NCBI GenBank assembly: GCA_036937835.1
Contig: CM072879.1
Coordinates: 2,912,001-2,976,000 of the forward strand
Length of the DNA stretch: 64,000 bases
Direction of reading: 5' to 3'
Source of the DNA: Pampus argenteus
Lineage: Eukaryota; Chordata; Actinopteri; Scombriformes; Stromateidae
Under the pieces are notes generated by a model. It ran no database searches. It was not told where the DNA came from and saw only the letters and a list, made by a program, of their open reading frames with translations. The position numbers and the translations under genes were made by a program. Below, piece after piece: positions 38,501 through 47,300 of the stretch; positions within the stretch are counted from its first letter, which is position 1; each line of letters starts with the position of its first letter.

Positions 38501-41219
38501 CATTTACCTTTAGGATTTGTTTACTTGCCAGACTGGTAAGATTTTTTTAATTTGGAATAATACAGCATCTGTCTACAGAAATCATGTGGTCCTTAACAAA
38601 TAACAGAATATTTATGTCAAGACAAAATATTAAGAGTTTTCATTTTTGCTGGTTACATACCATCATGATCAAAGCACAGCACATGGGAGGTCATCCAGAT
38701 ATCTGTAATGTGAATGTGACTGTTGTAATTACTGAAGTAAATGAATACAAGAAACAGTATTACTGACAGAGCGTTTAACTGTGCCACAAGTGACTGGAGC
38801 TGCCTCATTGCAAAGGTACCAAAAAAATATTCATAATTTCTTAATGTGTTTTTGCAAAAGTCAAATAGTGAATAAAAAAGGTCTATTTGGACGCAGCAAT
38901 GGGTGCATATATGACTGGCGTTAAGGAGTGAAGAAACACAACATAGCACAGAATAGACAGCAGCTCTGTGCTCCCTTTCATTCACACCTGCAGCCTTATG
39001 AAGGTTATTGTCTCATCACATCCTGACTCGACTTCTGCAAGTCTTCACTAAACTTCGGTGGATCCGGACATCTCATTCCTGCATCACTACTGTCCTAAAA
39101 ACTTCCTGGCAGCGTCTGTTCTGCTGACACCTTCCAGAACCGAGCACCAGGCCTGCTGTGAATCTTTATTTTTTCCCCCGGCTCTCTTCCAATTCTTTTC
39201 CAAGGCTTTCTCTCCATATCCCCCCAAAACCTTTATGAAAGTATGTCACTGAGTTTATATTCAGACTCTCACTATGACTGTAAAATACCACTAATATTTA
39301 TTCTTCTAATTGTAATGTTTTTTTGGGGGTTTTTTTTGTAATATGTCATATGTCACGTGTTACGTGTCCCACTTAGCTGTGAGGACTGAAGCGGTCCAGT
39401 AACCCAGATTGAATCCTAAGGGTCTTGCATAGTTTAAGTTTAGCCTTCCTGATCAACATATTACTGACAATACCACACGCGGTGTCATAGCACTGATACT
39501 GACAAGAGATTCATAAAGAATAAGAGAAATATGACATGAATTAGGTTGTAGTTAATCAAGAACTGGCTAACTAGTGTGGGCATAACACAGGGAGTTTGGG
39601 AGAAGAAGGTGGGGTGCACCCATACTGTCTCATGAAGTAGCAAACCAAGATTTTCCTCACCTTATACGGGAAATATTGCATTAATAAAGCTTACAAATGT
39701 CAGTGTGCCCTTTCTTTCATAGACACACGAGGCAGTTGCCATTTTATTTTTGAATCTTTTTAGGTTTTTTATATTATTATAATTTTTTTCCTCTTTTATA
39801 ACAGACAGGGACACATACAGAGATACATATAACCATACATTTATATAGTGAGACAACAATTACATTAAGCAGAATAAGTAAACATATAAGTTAAAGTGTG
39901 GTACATGTATGCGTGTAGAAGAGGAGATGGTTATAAGATGGGTGTTAGTGGGAGTGAAATGTGACAAACAAAACAAAAGAAGAAAAAAGGGGAAATACAT
40001 TTTAAAAAAAAGAAGAAGAATCAAAAAAAAAGGAGAATTGCAGGGTATGGGCTGAGATTGACCCGTAATAACCATTAATGGTCAATTTAAAAGCTCTTAT
40101 TAAAATTAATGTACATTTTGTTCCTGTGGAGAATGACAGCAATATGACTGTAAGTATGTTTGAGAGGCTGACAGCTGTTATTGTCAGTTTATTCAAGTTG
40201 TAAAATAAAAGTGATCAGCGGATGGATGGAGGCACGGGGAGCCAAACATGAGTCTCAGATATGCACCATGTGCTTAACGTTCAAATATGTCACAGATCTA
40301 ACCGTTTAAAGATATAATGCACATCTCCAGGTCCATATTTTTATTCTGCTCTACTGGTATATCTTTGCTCTATTACAATAATAATAAAACAATCCTCTAT
40401 AGTAGCCCGTATGTGGCCCCGGCAACTCTCACACAAACATAGACAGAGAATTTGGGGACATTTTTCATACAGCTCAGCGGGGTCAGGGGCTTCATTGCTG
40501 TTACGTGAAGTGGTGGCCTTCAGTAAAGACTTCAGAGTTGAGCTGAGCTAACTCTTCTTCATCTGATTAGGAGAGGTTGTATATATCTTTGGGTTATGTC
40601 AAAGCTTTGTCAGATTTCATTTTGTTGTGAGTATTTTTTTATATCCATAGTTTAGGGATGACATATTTTATGTAAATTATTAGATGGTGTTTGGTCATTC
40701 TCTTCTATGTTGCATATATGATTAATAAGGTAAGAAATGTAAAATATATTTCTATCAGATATTGTGACTTATTGTATTATGATATTGTGACTCAGATAGT
40801 GTGAAGTGAAGAGATAATGCAGGTTTCTGCAGAAGCCTGATCTGATCAGGTTCAATTTCTTCTTGGGGGGTTTGTCCTCAGGGTTTCTGAGTCTAAGGCT
40901 TCTGGGCCTTCTTCAGATGTCTCGCTCTTTTTGCCCTCTTTGTTTTATCATGATGAAAATCATGCAAAATCAGATGCTCCTCGGACTGCTGTTTAGTTTT
41001 GGCGAATTTGTAATTGAATTAGTGACAACCTCTTACTGTTCCATCGCTCAGCGTCTCCACAGATGACATTATCAACCTGTCTTAATGTCTCTTCCCCCTA
41101 TTTTCATGTGACCTTGTAAATGAGAGTATTTCACATCTGCACCTTTAAACCTGAGTGCATTTTCATACCGTATATACACATTTATGAGACCTTTAACATC
41201 CTAAAAGACAACAGTAATA

Positions 41220-41262
<43 letters not shown>

Positions 41263-41797
41263 CATTTCTATGGCAACTGTTGCTATAGTCAAATATCCAG
41301 TGAGCAAGCACACTGTGTACAAGCAGAAACACATACACACCACTAACTACACTCACCAGCTACAGACACTTATCCCCTATATATAGATTAGAAGTGATGT
41401 ACAACCAGTGCAGTTATATTAGGGCCCGTGGCCTAAGAGGCCTGTGTTCCTGTCATAATGAGCAGGCCATGTGTCACAATCAGGAAATGTTCGGTGCAAA
41501 AACAGGGAGTGACAGAGAAAGAGGGGGGAAGTGACAAAAAGACAGACAGACACCATTTAATAGTAATCAAGTCGCACCATTTTACACAAAAAGAGTGGTT
41601 AGCCTTTAAGCCTGTGGGTGGTTAAGCCTGTCCTATTAATACATGATGTGGTAGGTAGTACCTGAAGTCACTGGCTGATGTTATTTCCATTGTCTATAAT
41701 GTTACACTGGATGACGAACATAATGCCAACTCACCCGCAGGTTGATCTCTCTCATCCTTTCTTGTCGCAGTTTCGACAGATTGGCAACTCTGGACAT
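10931..41797 (-). CDS. arhgef2: arhgef2 (GEF-H1), Rho/Rac guanine nucleotide exchange factor 2
   Basis: GEF-H1 binds microtubules in an inactive state and, when released, loads GTP onto RhoA to drive actomyosin contraction, junction control and signalling. Twenty-one exons (41797 down to 11662) splice with matching phases into 839 codons. In order they encode a basic N-terminus, a C1 zinc finger (about 38-88), the conserved [10 protein letters not shown] and [13 protein letters not shown] segment, a DH domain (about 245-440) with the [18 protein letters not shown] helix, a PH domain (about 465-580), and a C-terminal coiled coil with [20 protein letters not shown]. Alignment to remembered human ARHGEF2 is clear throughout the first 700 residues. 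A 22nd exon (11170-11314) fits in frame, and a tentative last exon gives a stop at 10931. The expected length is about 890 residues against 986 in human. The human RRRSLP regulatory phosphosite region was not found. Identity is near certain; the 3' end is not settled. Confidence 0.95.
11170..11314 (-). CDS. arhgef2: arhgef2 exon 22 (acidic C-terminal region)
   Basis: After a TCTGCAG acceptor the frame reads [20 protein letters not shown], then [20 protein letters not shown] and SESSK. Human ends with a similar acidic Ser-rich stretch (DSSDPDTGSEEEG ... DGEAVASES). A GTCAGA donor at 11169 is assumed. Without it the frame runs through a TA microsatellite to a stop near 11087, which is less plausible. 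Confidence 0.75.
11662..11958 (-). CDS. arhgef2: arhgef2 exon 21 (residues 741-839, C-terminal coiled coil)
   Basis: Reads [20 protein letters not shown] and later [20 protein letters not shown], then [18 protein letters not shown]. Human has the same [16 protein letters not shown] followed by a Ser/Glu/Arg coiled coil. The upper end is firm; the lower end may instead lie at 11648, where a second GTAAGA also follows a CAA codon in the same frame. Confidence 0.9.
12078..12128 (-). CDS. arhgef2: arhgef2 exon 20 (residues 724-740)
   Basis: Reads [17 protein letters not shown], matching human ALQRLVNLYGLLHGLQ. 51 nt, phase 0 at both ends, with a GACAG acceptor and a GTGAGT donor. Confidence 0.88.
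13404..13439 (-). CDS. arhgef2: arhgef2 exon 19 (candidate 36-nt micro-exon, residues 712-723)
   Basis: Reads [12 protein letters not shown] with a CTGAAG acceptor and a perfect GTAAGT donor, on phase 0 at both ends. It could be skipped without shifting the frame. Supported by splice signals only. Confidence 0.5.
14034..14083 (-). CDS. arhgef2: arhgef2 exon 18 (residues 695-711)
   Basis: A 50-nt exon reading [17 protein letters not shown] between a TGCTCAG acceptor and a GTGAGC donor. Phases fit both neighbours. Sequence similarity to human is weak here, so the call rests on splice signals and frame. Confidence 0.65.
14471..14557 (-). CDS. arhgef2: arhgef2 exon 17 (residues 666-694)
   Basis: Reads [20 protein letters not shown] and then HNHMEVVES, collinear with human VEGLKDLLVGPGVELLL. 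Phase 1 in and out with a CCACAG acceptor and a GTGAGT donor. Confidence 0.85.
14757..14807. repeat. perfect 21-bp inverted repeat (hairpin) in arhgef2 intron 16
   Basis: Arms 14757-14777 and 14787-14807 are exact reverse complements (core GCAGCTTCAGGGAGGA), with a 9-base loop. A TA run follows directly. Confidence 0.9.
14885..15073 (-). CDS. arhgef2: arhgef2 exon 16 (residues 603-665)
   Basis: Reads [20 protein letters not shown] and then FCELAEV, followed by [19 protein letters not shown]. Human has KDRALVELLREKVGLFAEM and LFRSESLESPRGERLLQDA. Clear CACAG acceptor and GTAAAT donor. Confidence 0.93.
15121..15193. repeat. (TA)n microsatellite, 73 bp
   Basis: An uninterrupted TA run in arhgef2 intron 15. 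Shorter TA runs in the same gene are at 11097-11121, 14803-14821, 20206-20218 and 32497-32541. Confidence 0.97.
15285..15655 (+). mobile_element. CR1/L2-like LINE copy C, internally deleted
   Basis: The 5' piece reads [20 protein letters not shown] (15298-15360). It is followed without the endonuclease by an RT piece reading [15 protein letters not shown], then [17 protein letters not shown] (15456-15605). Same family as copies A and B; inactive. Confidence 0.7.
15923..15990 (-). CDS. arhgef2: arhgef2 exon 15 (residues 580-602)
   Basis: Reads [20 protein letters not shown] and then RLK, matching the human [20 protein letters not shown] segment just after the PH domain. 68 nt, phase 2 in, phase 1 out. 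Confidence 0.95.
16290..16840 (+). pseudogene. Ty3/Gypsy pol remnant (RT start and RNase H end)
   Basis: The plus strand reads [20 protein letters not shown] (about 16408-16470), the conserved entry to Gypsy reverse transcriptases, then [13 protein letters not shown] (about 16520-16560), then [20 protein letters not shown] and LCREPF (about 16605-16680), the RNase H end. The catalytic YxDD block is missing and there are stops. It lies in arhgef2 intron 14, antisense to the gene. Confidence 0.75.
16950..17340 (+). pseudogene. Tc1-like transposase pseudogene in arhgef2 intron 14
   Basis: The plus strand reads [20 protein letters not shown], then [13 protein letters not shown], a stop, then DDNAS, matching the QDDNAP block of a fish Tc1 family. 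The later part (about 17210-17310) matches the C-terminus in broken frames. Stops and frameshifts make it inactive. It ends close to exon 14 (17393) of the host gene. Confidence 0.7.
17393..17565 (-). CDS. arhgef2: arhgef2 exon 14 (residues 523-579, PH domain end)
   Basis: Reads [20 protein letters not shown] and then [20 protein letters not shown], which includes the C-terminal PH helix with its invariant Trp. CTCCAG acceptor; the donor is best placed at GTAGGG after 17393 (phase 2), which joins correctly to exon 15. Confidence 0.96.
17746..17822 (-). CDS. arhgef2: arhgef2 exon 13 (residues 497-522, PH domain)
   Basis: Reads [20 protein letters not shown] and then YIFPCL; human has [20 protein letters not shown]. 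77 nt, phase 1 in, phase 0 out, GTAAGA donor. Confidence 0.96.
18363..18534 (-). CDS. arhgef2: arhgef2 exon 12 (residues 440-496, DH-PH linker and PH start)
   Basis: Reads [17 protein letters not shown] and then [18 protein letters not shown], matching human RLQEIYNRMDPRAQTPV and EELLRRKLIHDGCLLWKT. The last part forms the first strands of the PH domain. Confidence 0.96.
19163..19239 (-). CDS. arhgef2: arhgef2 exon 11 (residues 414-439, last DH helix)
   Basis: Reads [20 protein letters not shown] and then SSIDQQ, collinear with human [27 protein letters not shown] acceptor, GTACCA donor. Confidence 0.92.
21158..21275 (-). CDS. arhgef2: arhgef2 exon 10 (residues 375-413, DH domain part 3)
   Basis: Contains [20 protein letters not shown] and then IQRILENT, the most conserved DH helix (CR3), which contributes the Rho-binding surface. 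Acceptor GGCAG, donor GTGAAT; phase 0 in, phase 1 out. Confidence 0.97.
21449..21498. repeat. (TAAA)n microsatellite in arhgef2 intron 9
   Basis: About twelve AAAT-type units in a row. Confidence 0.95.
22273..22637. mobile_element. small inverted-repeat element (MITE candidate), 365 bp
   Basis: The left end carries AATGTTGGCATTGTATGT and then ACATGTTGAATATCTA. The right end is the reverse complement of AATGTTGGTATTGTATGT and then ATATGTTGAATATCTA, so the termini form an imperfect inverted repeat of about 45 bp with one indel. No open frame of note, and no clear target duplication was identified. It is in arhgef2 intron 9. Confidence 0.55.
22792..22917 (-). CDS. arhgef2: arhgef2 exon 9 (residues 333-374, DH domain part 2)
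   Basis: Reads [20 protein letters not shown] and then [20 protein letters not shown], matching human [28 protein letters not shown]. It encodes the middle DH helices. The exon is exactly 42 codons. Confidence 0.95.
23181..23431 (-). CDS. arhgef2: arhgef2 exon 8 (residues 249-332, DH domain part 1)
   Basis: Begins [20 protein letters not shown], the first conserved DH helix with the invariant ELIxTE that contacts the Rho switch regions. It continues through [11 protein letters not shown] and ends [10 protein letters not shown]. The 251-nt exon fits phases 1 and 0. The CA run just above it (23456-23478) lies in the intron. Confidence 0.96.
23656..23799 (-). CDS. arhgef2: arhgef2 exon 7 (residues 201-248, lead into DH domain)
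   Basis: Reads [20 protein letters not shown] and then [14 protein letters not shown], ending KRQDVIY just before the first DH helix. Human has DFAADSWSLAVDSSFLQ and KQQDVIYEL. Phase 1 in and out. Confidence 0.95.
23934..24043 (-). CDS. arhgef2: arhgef2 exon 6 (residues 164-200)
   Basis: Encodes [20 protein letters not shown] and then [13 protein letters not shown], matching the human [19 protein letters not shown] region. Acceptor TGTAG, donor GTATCA; phase 2 in, phase 1 out. Confidence 0.95.
24225..24725 (+). mobile_element. Rex1-like LINE 3' fragment in arhgef2 intron 5
   Basis: The plus-strand frame reads [20 protein letters not shown], then [19 protein letters not shown] and [13 protein letters not shown]. 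This is the C-terminal region of a Rex1/Babar-type reverse transcriptase. It has two stops and a frameshift and no catalytic RT core. The end has an AATAAAATAG-like tail at about 24703-24735. Confidence 0.7.
25669..25801 (-). CDS. arhgef2: arhgef2 exon 5 (residues 120-163)
   Basis: Encodes [20 protein letters not shown] and then [20 protein letters not shown], almost identical to human and diagnostic of ARHGEF2. It is rich in Ser within basic contexts, so phosphorylation is likely. Phase 1 in, phase 2 out. Confidence 0.97.
26088..26151 (-). CDS. arhgef2: arhgef2 exon 4 (residues 99-119)
   Basis: Reads [20 protein letters not shown] and then Lys, collinear with human [20 protein letters not shown]. 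Phase 0 in, phase 1 out, with an ACAG acceptor and a GTGAGA donor. Confidence 0.92.
26960..28090. repeat. minisatellite with a 78-bp core unit in arhgef2 intron 3
   Basis: The landmark CTTGTACTGC recurs at 27380, 27458, 27536, 27614 and 27692, spaced exactly 78 bp. Divergent copies extend on both sides, and a segment at about 27258-27330 recurs at about 27752-27825 (offset near 494 bp), which is a higher-order duplication. Because 78 is a multiple of 3, frames stay open on both strands. The longest (minus, 27311-27766) encodes a 26-residue Ala/Gln/Glu/Lys repeat such as [18 protein letters not shown]. Confidence 0.93.
28319..28386 (-). CDS. arhgef2: arhgef2 exon 3 (residues 76-98, end of C1 zinc finger)
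   Basis: After the split Thr codon it reads [16 protein letters not shown] and then AKVKQR. This gives the remaining Cys and His ligands in the canonical C-x4-H-x2-C-x7-C spacing. A 68-nt exon with clear CCAG acceptor and GTAAGA donor. Confidence 0.92.
29250..29960 (-). pseudogene. LTR-retrotransposon gag pseudogene with zinc knuckle
   Basis: In several frames the minus strand reads [49 protein letters not shown] and [12 protein letters not shown]. These match a fish Gypsy/PNMA-like gag with a CCHC knuckle at the end. The final Cys of the knuckle is lost, and stops and frameshifts are frequent. It lies in arhgef2 intron 2, same strand as the gene. Confidence 0.7.
30230..30540 (-). other. unassigned open frames upstream of the gag remnant
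   Basis: Two overlapping minus-strand frames of 69-78 codons (for example [18 protein letters not shown]) sit next to the gag pseudogene and lack splice support. They could be a further part of the same retroelement. No family was recognised. Confidence 0.25.
31324..31486 (-). CDS. arhgef2: arhgef2 exon 2 (residues 22-75, start of C1 zinc finger)
   Basis: Reads an Arg/Glu-rich helix, then [20 protein letters not shown] and [13 protein letters not shown]. It supplies the first His and three of the Cys ligands of the C1 domain. Acceptor TTCCAG and donor GTAAGT are clear; it ends on phase 1. Confidence 0.95.
32540..35710 (+). mobile_element. CR1/L2-like non-LTR retrotransposon copy B, longest copy
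   Basis: The plus strand carries an endonuclease part ([13 protein letters not shown], 32550-32880, then frameshift), a linker (33181-33687, with [15 protein letters not shown]), and an RT domain over 33668-35301 with [41 protein letters not shown] and the catalytic [11 protein letters not shown] (about 34715-34745), then the thumb with [12 protein letters not shown]. Frameshifts and stops break it into at least five frames, and the 5' end is truncated at a TA run. Without its insertion (34151-34395) it is about 2.9 kb. It lies antisense in arhgef2 intron 1. Confidence 0.88.
34145..34401. mobile_element. 245-bp insertion nested in LINE copy B, with 6-bp duplication
   Basis: LINE copy A shows the uninterrupted order (AGTTACAAACGACCTCCTAA in the sense orientation). 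Here AGTTACAAAC at 34141-34150 is separated from GACCTCTTAA at 34402 by 245 bp, flanked by ACAAAC at 34145-34150 and 34396-34401. The insert starts TGTCACAACTTC and ends CCAGACAC, has no coding capacity and its family was not recognised. Confidence 0.75.
37390..38140 (-). mobile_element. degenerate LINE reverse-transcriptase fragment
   Basis: The minus strand reads [12 protein letters not shown], then [19 protein letters not shown] (about 38050-37920), [19 protein letters not shown] (about 37845-37780) and [12 protein letters not shown] (about 37570-37530). These are spaced like the linker, fingers and thumb of an L2-like RT. It is heavily decayed and represents a different subfamily from copies A and B. 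Confidence 0.55.
38150..41734. other. arhgef2 intron 1, distal part, no gene seen
   Basis: AT-rich sequence with a CA run at 41222-41259. Open frames such as 38653-38985 (minus) are not supported by motifs or splice sites. Confidence 0.45.
41735..41797 (-). CDS. arhgef2: arhgef2 exon 1 (start codon, residues 1-21)
   Basis: ATG at 41797-41795 gives [20 protein letters not shown] and then Arg, followed by a GTGAGT donor on phase 0. Human ARHGEF2 also starts MSRI and runs into a basic stretch. The start is preferred because it gives an in-phase join to exon 2. Confidence 0.85.
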
Positions 41798-42078
41798 TGT
41801 GACAGTTCTCACAAAGACAGATTGAAAAGGAAGAAAATGAAATATCCACTATTAACGTTTGTTTGCTTCTCTGTGGACCGCTCAGATCCCTACCAAAGAG
41901 AAAATAAGTCAAAATCTTTCCGTACTGGCCAACTGTAACGTGCTTCTGCTTCTGGTGAAGTGGCTGTTCCTGTGAGAAATCTGACTTCTGAATCATCACC
42001 GCCCCCTCACACACACACACACACACAGAGGCACACGCGCAGGCACATGGGCAGGCGCGCATTTACGCGTGCACGCAT

Positions 42079-42114
<36 letters not shown>

Positions 42115-42720
42115 GTTCAGTTGTCTGTGATTGCTGCTTTCCCTACATACCAAAATGAATCCACTTTAAATGCTGAAATTTAACAGTGGTTATTCACACC
42201 GGTTATAATAAATACATTTATGTTTAAGAAAATGGTGCATTTGTTTGTGCCATAATCACGACAGACTGAAAATTGCAACACAAGCGTTTGAAAGCATTCA
42301 GTTCCTATATTTAGTAGGTGATCAGTTTATTTATTTTTTAAATAAAAACAAAAACAAAAACCTGATACGTGATCAAATTGAGTTATTCCACACATTTCAT
42401 GATTTCATTTCACACACTGTAATATTTAGGATCTATCAGCAGAGGACCCTGCATCATTAGATTTGTTATAATATATTATGTATTATATATGTACTGTGCT
42501 AAGCGTTTCTGTGTTGTTGCTGTTGCTCAGCTAACTTTGCTGTAGTCTTCATTATCGTGGTTTATTACCTGCTGGACATTTAAACAGACATGTGATCTGC
42601 TAGCAGTTAGCGATGGGTTTGTTCCCGCCCTCTGCTGCTCCTTCCTGCTCGGTTGGTAGGTAGGTCCCACTCAGTCAGACTCTGTGGTTTTCTCTTTATC
42701 CCTGACGACATGACATGTCA
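41798..42720. promoter_or_regulatory. arhgef2: upstream flank of arhgef2 exon 1
   Basis: Expected 5' UTR and promoter of the exon-1 transcript. It holds two CA runs (about 42008-42027 and 42081-42111). No TATA box or CpG-dense block was identified with confidence. Confidence 0.3.
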
Positions 42721-42724
42721 ACCC

Positions 42725-44355
42725 TGCATCCCACTTTGGGTGGTGCAGCTCTCTACAAACATGGCCGTGTGTGTTAGCAGGCCCCAACCAGTTTCAGTCC
42801 TACACACTTCTCTGTGCATCTATAACAGCAGTCACACACCCAAAACCTCAATCAAACTGTGTCTGCCAAAAGCAATGAGTGAACACCACCAGTGCAACAG
42901 TACAACAGCATGAGAGAATTAAACGGACTCTTAATCATTAGCTTTCTGTCATCTTAAGCTGTATTATTATTATGTATTGATCTCATATCAGATTATCATA
43001 TTGATGTATTTAGTCTTATTGAAACCTGGCTGTCATGCGGAATACGTCAGTAGTCTAAATGAATCCGCTCCTCCACGTTGCGTTCATATTCACATTCCTC
43101 CAGATGTTGGAGGAGGTGGAGTTGCAGCCATTTTTAACTCAGACCTAAAGATTAACCTTAAACCTAAATTTCATCACAACTCGTTTTAAACCTTCTTCTT
43201 TCACACACAACATGGACATCTCTACAGCCAGTTCTACTTGTTATAGAGCACCACCAGTTCAATCCTTAGCACAGATAGAGTAATTATAGTAGTAGATTTT
43301 AATATTCACATGGACGTTGATCATGATGCCTTAGCACTGTGTTTATCTCATTATTAGACTCAGCTGGCTTCTCTCAGAGTGTGATTAAACCCACTCACTG
43401 CCTTAACCACACCCTCCACCTTGTTCTGGTGTATGGCAGCAAGGTATTTAATAATCTTTCCACAGAATTCTCTTATTGGACCATGGACAACAAAAATGTC
43501 TTCACTAGATGTCTGTTTGTGGTTTGTATAGCGCTGTAGAACAGAGACTCTACTGCTGTTTGCAGTCCTTGTCAAATTGATCATCTTATTGATAGTACCA
43601 CATTCTCACTGTGAACGAAGCTCGACTCCGTTGCCCCGTTAAAAAAAGAAGATAATAAAACAAAAGTGATTATAACCAGGCTGATGAAGAGTCATAACTC
43701 TATTGATCCATGTATTCCTATTGATCTCAGTAGTAATGACTTCATGAGCTTCTTTAGTGATAAAATTCTAACTATTAGAGACGACGTTCATCACCTCCTG
43801 CTTTCAACCACCACTGATCATTATCCTCAAACACAGGAATCTTAGAAACAGCTGTAAAAAACTGGTACAAACAGGCCTGCCTTTAACCAGTCCCTAGTCA
43901 CGCCGCTATAGGCCTAGACTGCCGGGGACTTCCCATGATGCACTGAGCTCCTCTCAGTCTCCATCTGTATGCATTCATATCCCTTTAATGCATGTTACTA
44001 ACTTGACTTCTTCCCCAGAGGTTTTTGTGCTTTCTCATCTGTCAGGATGCTGATGACGTAATGGCACCACCCCCTCCACCTACCTCCATCCACCCTGTCG
44101 CAGATCTGTTTTTTTTTTTATTTTTTATAGCAAATCAGTAATTCATTGCTTACATCTTCATATCAGTATTATTAGTTTTATTATGTTTATTAGCCATGAT
44201 TATACTTTTATATACTCATATTAAAGGAGAGTTTTTCCTTGACGCTGTCACCAAGTTCTTGTTCATGGGGGAATCATTGGGTCTAAATTAAAGAGTACAC
44301 CTGCTCTATATGAAAAGTGTCATGAGACGACTTTTGTTGTGATTTGGTGCTATTA
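42725..44355 (+). mobile_element. CR1/L2-like LINE copy D, internally deleted
   Basis: Contains ETWLSC, then EYVSSLNESAPPRCVHIHIP and FISLLDSAGFSQSVIKPTHC from the endonuclease region (42990-43540). A short linker piece (43690-43870) and a 3' UTR follow, ending in GAGTTTTTCCTTGACGCTGT and TTGTTGTGATTTGGTGCTAT. The RT core is deleted. It shares diagnostic sequence and deletion style with copy E. Confidence 0.75.
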
Positions 44356-47300
44356 ATAGTTGATACTCTTCAGGGTAAGCATTTAGCTAATAAACAATTG
44401 TTCTTGCAATAGCTGACTAACAGCAATGTTGAAAATTTGGCAGCTTTTTTGCAATACAGTGCATTTTGCAAGACATATTTACAAACAAATGTGGGAACGG
44501 TTGCCTTTTTAACAGCGTTTACATAACTTATTATTGATGCTCTCCAAGACATAGTTAAGATGTACATGCTGCATACTGTAGGTGTGTAGCATCTCCACCC
44601 ATGAAACACCAAACCAAGGTGACAAAATATACATTTAACTTGGTCAAACGCCTTGTTATCACTGATAATACCCAGCATGTTGAGATTTTATTCTTCATAC
44701 ACAATTTTTAAAAAGTGAAAATCTACCAGGTATGAAAGGACAGTCGGGATGAAATACATTTATTCTCCAACAAAACATCTGCATAGTGGTCAAGTATAAG
44801 AATGCTATGATGGTATATGGAGTATAGCAGGTTATTAAAAAAATGTAAATGTTTAAAATGTTATTTGTCTGTTGTATGATCATTACTACTGGGGGTAGTA
44901 AATTATATAGGTAATACTATTATCCTTTCATCTGATACTGACATTTTCTCTCATACATCTACTGAAATAATTTAAATATATACTGAACGTCACATGCTGC
45001 AATACAATAGTTCTGACATACATAATCTCTGCACAGAGTGTAAAATGCATTACCAGCTTCTGCTGCTGAGGCATTTGCCAACTATGTGTGTGTGTGCATG
45101 TGTGAGGAAGGAAGGGAAAACAGGAAATGTTTCGACAGTTGGAGGCTTGACACACATTGTGTATCTGACACATTCACAACACAGCCAGTTCTTCTTTTGT
45201 CTGCCAGGTTATATGCTGCAAGGCACCACGTTTACACTCAATACATTTGTATTTTATTCAAGATAAATATCACTGGAAAACTAACTGGGCTACAGCAGGT
45301 CAGTTAATATGTGGAAAACTAAACCTTCAATAACCAAATGTCTCAGTCCCTAAATATGTATTGCTTTAAATGATCAATTTGGACAGCAGAAGATCAAATC
45401 CTCACATCACTCCTACTACGAAAAACACATCAATGATACATTTTTATTTGTGAATTTCTAATTTTAATATGACTTGTTATACACTAATATGAGTGAAAGC
45501 AGGCAGTCAGGTGCTTACTGTGTGATTGATTTCCATGGAAGCTTTGCTTTAAAATCTAAACTTCATGTTTGGGAGTGATTTTATTCATTTGGTTTAGTAA
45601 CAGCTGACGAAAAAAGATTATTTTCTTAAAACTAAGAATATTTTCTTGGTCAAGAACATTAAATGCATAATGATTTATTCTGGTATAGTCAACAATACAT
45701 AATATAGGCTAATACGGGCTACACTATTGTGCTTCTGGAGAGTATTTGTGGCAGACGAAGTCATGTTATTTCTGGTCAATTGAGTTCAATTCAGTCAATT
45801 GTGATTGTAATTTTACAGAGAATGGCGTGACTTAATAAATGAATTTTATTGGTTTATTGACAACATTCTGATATATTTTAAACTAACAAATCAGGAAGAT
45901 GGTTTATGTTCTTATTAAGTGTTTCCTGATACATCTGCAGTGATGTAAATGATGTTAGATTTACTTTGGTACAATGAGTCTGAGTAAACTGTAGTTTTTT
46001 TGTGTTGTACTTCATATAAAATAATCCATCATTGTCCATGGTCGCTTCATGTCAGCTGTGTGTTATGCAGTTTTTTTCTTTTATACTCGAACATTTACTT
46101 GAATGACGTGATTTTTGTTTGGATATTATGAATTGAAATGGGTGACAGTGATAGTTGTGATTGTTAATGAGAGTAAGTAATACAAGCCAAGATTTCCCAT
46201 CTCATAACGAAAAGCTCCGCTCATGAAAACGTCAGCTTTGTGTTTGCTGTTGGCAAGACTATGCTGCCATCTGCTGAATAATACTGAAGGTCATTCCAAT
46301 ATATTCACTGATTAGATTTCTATGTATCATGGAAAGGTCATATCATAATGAAACACAATGAATTCAGTCATTAACGGGCAATAACATGTATAACGTGTAT
46401 AATTCCAAATGCTGATGCAACTGTGTTTACACAAGAAAGAAGAGCAAAAACATAAAAGGAAAATGTAATAAAAAAAAAAAACCTGCTCACCTTGTTGTCT
46501 CTGTTCAAGGTGGTTTGAGAGGAGTTAAAGGAAATAAACATAATGTCTGATATCAGCAACGATACTCCAGGCTGTGGTGTTTAAACAATGCTTTACACCA
46601 CCAGCCTGAACCGTTGACACAAGGCAGGATGGATCCTTCTTCTGCTTCTTCTGATGCTGCAATAAGAATCAGCAGAAATCAAGACTCACCAGACCAGGTG
46701 CTACCATGCTATGCAAGTGTATGTGTGACCAGAAGATGCAAAGAAATTAGGCAATTTAATAAAATTATAAAATTAAAAAAATAATAAAATAGTTAGATGT
46801 TGAGAAAATTACTTGTTTAATTCTTATTCTACTTCTATTCTTAGATTAAACATAAAATGTTTTACCAATACTTATAATAACTAGACAGATATTTGACATT
46901 TGTGGGTATATACGTGCATATCTGACAACATATTTACCTGCATGCACATACGAAGGATACATATTAGGGATGTAACGATATATTGATTCAATGACTCAAC
47001 GATCCAATACATTTATGCAAAGTGAAAATATCAATCTATATCACCATCTTTAAGTGACACCTTTATTTTGAAATTCCCATGGTAGATCTCAAAGTGCGGC
47101 ACTTTATAGTGAATAACAGGGATCTATTATGATGGTATGATTATGGTTTTTTTTATTAATAAAGAATAGATTGTTTTAAGTGATTGTGTTAAATATGATA
47201 TTGTCTCATATCATATGAACTGAATTGGCGTTGGTTTTGATGGTAAGACTGACAGCAACCCCTGATGTGACACTCACCACCTGAGGGCCGCACGCTGTAA

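Noticed and set aside
44370..44678. Minus-strand open frame of 102 codons
   Set aside because: No recognisable family, no splice framework, and similar lengths occur by chance at this base composition.
46965..47065. GGGATGTAACGATA motif resembling a hAT-type terminus
   Set aside because: No matching opposite terminus or target duplication was found nearby.
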